Below are positions 4,761-8,266 of a stretch of DNA of 8,266 nucleotides, one piece after another. Both the position numbers and the translations under genes were made by a program. The stretch covers positions 1-8,266 of the forward strand of contig JALAHE010000181.1 in assembly GCA_022712075.1 (NCBI GenBank). The letters are read 5' to 3'. The notes beneath the pieces are model-generated. The model was not told the origin of the DNA and made no database searches. It was given only the letters and a program-made list of their open reading frames with translations. Source of the DNA: Galactobacter sp. GTDB lineage: Bacteria > Actinomycetota > Actinomycetes > Actinomycetales > Micrococcaceae. Positions within the stretch are counted from its first letter, which is position 1, and each line of letters opens with the position of its first letter.

Positions 4761-5147
4761 GTGTCGAAGGCTTCTTCAGGCACCCTGTACCGCGGCCGAG
4801 AAGGCATGTGGTCATGGGTCGGACACCGGGTCACCGGTGTCGTCATCTTCTTCTTCTTGCTGGTGCACGTGCTCGACACGGCGCTGGTCCGCGTTGATCC
4901 GGGCGCGTACGACGCGGTCATCTCCGCGTACAAGAACCCCCTGATGGCCCTCGGCGAGTTTGGTCTCGTCGCCGCCATCATGTTCCACGCCTTCAACGGC
5001 CTGCGCCTGATCCTCGTGGACTTCCTCAAGCAGGGTCCCAAGATCCAGCGCCAGCTCTTCTGGACCGTCATGGTGATCTGGGTGGTTGCCGTTGTCGGCT
5101 TCGGCGCCCGCCACCTCACGCTCGCTTTCACCGGTGGAGGACACTGA
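4761..5147 (+). CDS. sdhC: Succinate dehydrogenase cytochrome b556 subunit SdhC
   Basis: This 128-aa membrane anchor of complex II helps bind haem b and the quinone, most likely menaquinone in this group. The N-terminal signature GTLYRGREGMWSWVGHRVTG (7-26) precedes three predicted helices at about 25-45, 65-86 and 99-118. His76 in FHAFNGLR aligns with the E. coli SdhC haem ligand in its HxxxGxR context, and His22-Arg23 lies in the quinone-side HRVTG motif. GTG 4761 is chosen as start because of its ribosome binding site; starting at the in-frame ATG 4713 would add 16 residues not typical of the family. It is the first gene of the sdhCDAB operon. Its C-terminal Gly-Gly-Gly-His codons contain GGAGG, which serves as the ribosome binding site for sdhD 2 nt beyond the stop, implying translational coupling and balanced production of the two anchors. 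Confidence 0.95.
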   Translation: MSKASSGTLYRGREGMWSWVGHRVTGVVIFFFLLVHVLDTALVRVDPGAYDAVISAYKNPLMALGEFGLVAAIMFHAFNGLRLILVDFLKQGPKIQRQLFWTVMVIWVVAVVGFGARHLTLAFTGGGH

Positions 5148-5149
5148 TC

Positions 5150-5614
5150 ATGACCGCACAGATCGACGCTCCCCGCGCCAAGCGCATCGACCCGAAGTAC
5201 AACCGGGCCCGCACGTCCCGCAACAGCTTCGAGATGATGGCTTGGCTGTTCATGCGCCTCTCCGGCGTGGTGCTCGTGGTCCTCATCTTCGGCCACCTCA
5301 TCTCGAACCTGCTCGTGGGCCAGGGCGTCCACGCGATCGACTTCGGCTTCGTGGCCGGCAAGTGGGCCCAGCCCCTGTGGCAGATCTGGGATCTGACCAT
5401 GCTCTGGCTCGCCATGCTGCACGGCACCAACGGTGTCCGCACGATCATCAACGACTACGCCGAGAAGGACCGCACCCGCTTCTGGCTGAAGACGGTCCTC
5501 TACGTTGTCGCTGCCTTCACCGTGCTGCTCGGCACCATGGTGATCTTCACCTTCGATCCGTGCATCTCCGAGACCGTTGCCGCGGTGACTCCTCAGTGCG
5601 GCGCTTCGGTCTGA
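5150..5614 (+). CDS. sdhD: Succinate dehydrogenase hydrophobic membrane anchor SdhD
   Basis: This is the 154-aa second membrane anchor of complex II. A hydrophilic, basic N-terminus (1-28) is followed by three predicted helices at about 31-55, 78-99 and 113-135. Arg36 in FMRLSGV resembles the quinone-pocket Arg/Ser/Gly motif of anchor subunits. His91 in MLHGTNGVR is the expected second axial haem b ligand, matching the E. coli SdhD histidine in HAWIG. The C-terminal tail contains two cysteines (138 and 150) that should lie on the side away from the cytoplasm if three helices are correct and could form a disulfide. The ATG at 5150 follows the sdhC stop by 2 nt, with GGAGG 9 nt upstream inside sdhC. 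The stop codon lies within the left arm of the hairpin at 5611-5634, unlike any other junction in this operon. Confidence 0.95.
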   Translation: MTAQIDAPRAKRIDPKYNRARTSRNSFEMMAWLFMRLSGVVLVVLIFGHLISNLLVGQGVHAIDFGFVAGKWAQPLWQIWDLTMLWLAMLHGTNGVRTIINDYAEKDRTRFWLKTVLYVVAAFTVLLGTMVIFTFDPCISETVAAVTPQCGASV

Positions 5615-5634
5615 TCTGACTCGCCTCAGATCAG
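5611..5634 (+). repeat. Perfect 9-bp hairpin at the sdhD-sdhA junction
   Basis: CTGATCTGA (5611-5619) and TCAGATCAG (5626-5634) pair perfectly around the 6-nt loop CTCGCC. The sdhD stop codon (5612-5614) is inside the left arm. A short CTTTT occurs 12 nt after the stem (5647-5651), just before the sdhA ribosome binding site. Possible roles are partial termination, an RNase barrier or processing point that sets the ratio of membrane to catalytic subunits, or control of sdhA initiation. Confidence 0.6.
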
Positions 5635-5651
5635 TCGGACAACAGACTTTT

Positions 5652-5656
5652 AAGGA
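5652..5656 (+). promoter_or_regulatory. sdhA ribosome binding site
   Basis: AAGGA stands 8 nt before the sdhA ATG at 5665, giving sdhA its own initiation signal, independent of sdhD translation. It lies 17 nt after the hairpin at 5611-5634. Confidence 0.7.
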
Positions 5657-5664
5657 ATACACGA

Positions 5665-7452
5665 ATGCAGGTACATCAGTACGACGTCGTGATCGTCGGG
5701 GCCGGCGGCGCAGGCATGCGCGCGGCCATCGAGTCGGGCCAGCGCGCCCGCACGGCGGTCCTCACCAAGCTCTACCCCACGCGTTCCCACACCGGCGCGG
5801 CCCAGGGCGGCATGTGCGCCGCCCTCGCCAACGTCGAGGAGGACAACTGGGAGTGGCACACCTTCGACACCATCAAGGGTGGCGACTACCTGGTTGACCA
5901 GGACGCGGCCGAGGTCATGGCCAAGGAGGCCATCGACGCGGTGCTCGACCTGGAGCACATGGGTCTGCCGTTCAACCGCACGCCCGAGGGCAAGATCGAC
6001 CAGCGCCGCTTCGGCGGTCACACCCGCGATCACGGCAAGGCCCCTGTGCGCCGCGCCTGCTACGCCGCGGACCGCACGGGTCACATGATCCTCCAGACGC
6101 TCTACCAAAACTGCGTCAAGCACAACGTGGAGTTCTACAACGAGGTCTACGTCCTCGACCTGCTCATCACGGAGACGGAGGCCACCCGCGAGGACGGCAC
6201 CGCCTACCAGCAGAAGCACGTCGCCGGCGTCGTTGCCTACGATCTCTCCACCGGTGAGATCTCCGTTTTCCAGGCCAAGTCGGTCGTGTTCGCCACGGGC
6301 GGCGCCGGCAAGGTCTTCAAGACCACCTCCAACGCCCACACCCTCACGGGTGACGGCATGGCCATCGCCTTCCGCCGCGGCATCCCGCTGGAGGACATGG
6401 AGTTCGTGCAGTTCCACCCGACCGGCCTGGCCGGCCTGGGCATCCTCCTCTCGGAGGCCGCCCGCGGTGAGGGCGCCGTGCTGCGTAACTCCGAGGGTGA
6501 GCGCTTCATGGAGCGCTACGCCCCGACCATCAAGGACCTGGCGCCGCGCGACATCGTCGCCCGCTCCATGGCCAACGAGGTCCGCGAGGGTCGCGGCTGC
6601 GGCCCGAACAAGGACTACGTCCTCCTCGACCTGACGCACCTGGAGCCGGCGCACATCGACGCCAAGCTCCCGGACATCACCGAGTTCGCCCGCACCTACC
6701 TGGGTGTCGAGCCCTACACGGAGCCGGTGCCGGTCTTCCCGACCGCCCACTACGTGATGGGCGGCGTGCCGACCAACATCAAGGGCGAGGTCCTGCAGGA
6801 CAACGACACCGTCATCCCCGGCCTGTACGCCGCGGGCGAGGTGGCCTGCGTGTCCGTGCACGGCTCGAACCGCCTGGGCACCAACTCCCTCCTGGACATC
6901 AACGTGTTTGGCAAGCGCTCCGGCATTGCCGCCGCCGAGTACTCCAAGACGGCCGAGTTCGTTGCCCTTCCGGAGAACCCGGAGGCGTTCGTCGAGGGCC
7001 TCGTGGCCCACGTCCGCGACAACGATGGCTCCGAGCGCGTCGCCGCGATCCGCAAGGATCTGCAGGAGACCATGGACGCCAACATGCAGGTGTTCCGCTC
7101 CGGCGACACCATCGCCAAGGCGCTCTCCGACATCGAGGAGCTGCGCGAGCGCTACCTCAACATCGGCATCCAGGACAAGGGCAAGCGCTTCAACCTGGAC
7201 CTCCTCGAGGCCATCGAGCTGGGCTTCCTGCTCGACCTGGCCGAGGTCATGACCGTGTCGGCGCTGCACCGTCACGAGTCCCGCGGCGGTCACTACCGCG
7301 AGGACTTCCCGAACCGCGACGACGCGAACTTCATGAAGCACACCATGATTTACAAGGACGAGAACGCGGAGACCGAGGGCGTCAAGGGCATGCGCTTTGA
7401 CACCAAGCCGGTCGTTTTCACCCGTTACGAGCCGATGGAGCGTAAGTACTGA
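5665..7452 (+). CDS. sdhA: Succinate dehydrogenase flavoprotein subunit SdhA
   Basis: This 595-aa catalytic subunit oxidises succinate to fumarate with covalently bound FAD (EC 1.3.5.1) on the cytoplasmic face of the membrane. The dinucleotide-binding GAGGAG is at 12-17. His42 in RSHTGAAQGG is the residue expected to carry the 8-alpha-histidyl FAD bond. The capping domain spans about 235-350. Active-site residues by family comparison are His251 in QFHPTG, Arg267 and Glu269 in ARGEGAVLRN (the usual RGEGG has Ala for the last Gly), His362 in HYVMGG and Arg403 in GSNRLGTNSLL. The C-terminal helical domain from about 450 includes VSALHRHESRGGHYREDFPNRDD, spanning 531-553. Length is normal for the family. 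ATG 5665 is supported by AAGGA 8 nt upstream and by the FAD motif starting ten residues in. The stop overlaps the sdhB start by one base (TGATG), so the catalytic subunits are probably translationally coupled. Confidence 0.98.
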   Translation: MQVHQYDVVIVGAGGAGMRAAIESGQRARTAVLTKLYPTRSHTGAAQGGMCAALANVEEDNWEWHTFDTIKGGDYLVDQDAAEVMAKEAIDAVLDLEHMGLPFNRTPEGKIDQRRFGGHTRDHGKAPVRRACYAADRTGHMILQTLYQNCVKHNVEFYNEVYVLDLLITETEATREDGTAYQQKHVAGVVAYDLSTGEISVFQAKSVVFATGGAGKVFKTTSNAHTLTGDGMAIAFRRGIPLEDMEFVQFHPTGLAGLGILLSEAARGEGAVLRNSEGERFMERYAPTIKDLAPRDIVARSMANEVREGRGCGPNKDYVLLDLTHLEPAHIDAKLPDITEFARTYLGVEPYTEPVPVFPTAHYVMGGVPTNIKGEVLQDNDTVIPGLYAAGEVACVSVHGSNRLGTNSLLDINVFGKRSGIAAAEYSKTAEFVALPENPEAFVEGLVAHVRDNDGSERVAAIRKDLQETMDANMQVFRSGDTIAKALSDIEELRERYLNIGIQDKGKRFNLDLLEAIELGFLLDLAEVMTVSALHRHESRGGHYREDFPNRDDANFMKHTMIYKDENAETEGVKGMRFDTKPVVFTRYEPMERKY

Positions 7453-8228
7453 TGAGCACCAACGTTGCAGAACCAGCATCCAAGGTTGAGATCAAGGCCG
7501 GCTCCGGCGACGCCGTCGAGTCCTTCGACATCACCCTGAAGGTCCGCCGCTTCGACCCCGAGATCTCCGACGAGGCTCACTGGGACGAGTACAAGCTGAC
7601 CATGTACGGCACGGACCGCGTGCTCGACGCCCTGCACCGCGTGAAGTGGGAGGAGGACGGCTCGCTGTCCTTCCGCCGCTCCTGCGCGCACGGCGTCTGC
7701 GGTTCCGATGCCATGCGCATCAACGGCCGTAACCGCCTCGCCTGCAAGACCCTTCTGAAGGACCTGGACACGTCCAAGCCCATCACCGTCGAGCCCATCA
7801 AGGGCCTGCCGGTGGAGAAGGATCTCATCGTGGACATGGAGCCCTTCTTCCAGTCCTACCGCGAGGTCATGCCGTTCCTCATCACCAAGGGCCACGAGCC
7901 GTCCAAGGAGCGCTTCCAGTCCCAGGAGGACCGCGAGCGCTACGACGACACCACCAAGTGCATCCTCTGCGCCGCGTGCACCTCGTCTTGCCCCGTGTTC
8001 TGGACCGATGGCCAGTACTTCGGCCCCGCCGCGATCGTGAACGCTCACCGCTTCATCTTCGATTCCCGCGACGATGCCGGCGACATGCGCCTGGAGATCC
8101 TGAACGACAAGGAAGGCGTGTGGCGCTGCCGCACCACCTTCAACTGCTCCGAGGCGTGCCCGCGTGGCATCCAGGTGACCAAGGCGATCTCCGAGGTCAA
8201 GCAGGCCATCCTCACCCGCACGGTCTGA
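7452..8228 (+). CDS. sdhB: Succinate dehydrogenase iron-sulfur subunit SdhB
   Basis: This 258-aa subunit passes electrons from the SdhA flavin to quinone through three Fe-S clusters. The N-terminal plant-type ferredoxin domain binds [2Fe-2S] with Cys78, Cys83, Asp86 and Cys98; the Asp in CGSDAM replaces the more common third Cys, as in E. coli SdhB. The C-terminal domain has CILCAACTSSCP at 170-181 and Cys226, Cys232 and Cys236: Cys170, 173, 176 and 236 should bind [4Fe-4S], and Cys180, 226 and 232 [3Fe-4S]. After the cluster motif the sequence is PVFWTDGQYFGP, with Trp184 kept and Thr185 where E. coli has a second Trp, consistent with a menaquinone-type actinobacterial enzyme. The N-terminus is about 30 residues longer than in E. 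coli. It starts at ATG 7452, overlapping the sdhA stop by one base, with GGAG (7438-7441) upstream. It is the last sdh gene visible; no good terminator appears in the 38 nt remaining. Confidence 0.98.
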   Translation: MSTNVAEPASKVEIKAGSGDAVESFDITLKVRRFDPEISDEAHWDEYKLTMYGTDRVLDALHRVKWEEDGSLSFRRSCAHGVCGSDAMRINGRNRLACKTLLKDLDTSKPITVEPIKGLPVEKDLIVDMEPFFQSYREVMPFLITKGHEPSKERFQSQEDRERYDDTTKCILCAACTSSCPVFWTDGQYFGPAAIVNAHRFIFDSRDDAGDMRLEILNDKEGVWRCRTTFNCSEACPRGIQVTKAISEVKQAILTRTV

Positions 8229-8266
8229 TCCGCGCCTGAGGCCAAAGAGGCCCGCTCCCCTGTTCC

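Noticed and set aside
5650..7479. 609-aa leftward open frame opposite sdhA
   Set aside because: It is the antisense shadow of sdhA, caused by strong third-position G/C bias; its composition is low-complexity Val/Leu/Asp/Gly and it has no promoter or ribosome binding site.
8240..8252. GGCC-AAAGA-GGCC stem after sdhB as a terminator
   Set aside because: The stem has only 4 bp with no T tract before the window ends; the true operon end probably lies beyond 8266.

Overview
The window is ordinary chromosomal core DNA from a high-GC Gram-positive bacterium. The protein sequences, strong third-position G/C preference, GTG starts and gene neighbourhood point to Actinomycetota, most likely order Micrococcales (Micrococcaceae-like). 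This placement is inferred from family resemblance, not from a search. There are eight protein genes. I see no rRNA, tRNA, insertion sequence, phage gene or CRISPR array, and nothing that looks like a new defence or biosynthetic system.

The left half (139-4357) is transcribed leftward. In transcription order it holds a single-domain mannose-1-phosphate guanylyltransferase (GDP-mannose supply), an uncharacterised 144-aa protein with two membrane segments, an M20D-type metallo-amidohydrolase, and a BMP/PnrA-type lipoprotein, which is the likely nucleoside-binding subunit of an ABC importer. A Shine-Dalgarno-like sequence on the same strand at the very left edge suggests that the next gene, probably an importer component, starts just outside. 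The gaps between these genes hold several GC-rich hairpins and weak TANNNT -10 boxes, so this strand is probably several transcription units rather than one operon.

The right half (4761-8228) is a rightward operon, sdhC-sdhD-sdhA-sdhB, encoding all four core subunits of succinate dehydrogenase (complex II). SdhC and SdhD are three-helix, haem-b-type membrane anchors, SdhA is the covalent-FAD subunit and SdhB carries three Fe-S clusters. The genes are closely packed: SdhD initiates 2 nt after the SdhC stop, and sdhA and sdhB share one base. The exception is a 50-nt sdhD-sdhA gap holding a perfect 9-bp hairpin whose left arm includes the sdhD stop codon.

The 403-bp divergent gap between manC and sdhC (4358-4760) is the most interesting non-coding part. 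It has a GC-alternating stretch of the Z-DNA-prone type (4480-4520), then a relatively AT-rich section with three palindromes in 75 bp. The last is a near-consensus CRP/GlxR-type site centred about 60 bp upstream of the start predicted from a good -10 box for sdhC, which is class I activator geometry. Together this suggests cAMP-receptor-type control of succinate dehydrogenase, possibly shared with the divergent GDP-mannose gene.
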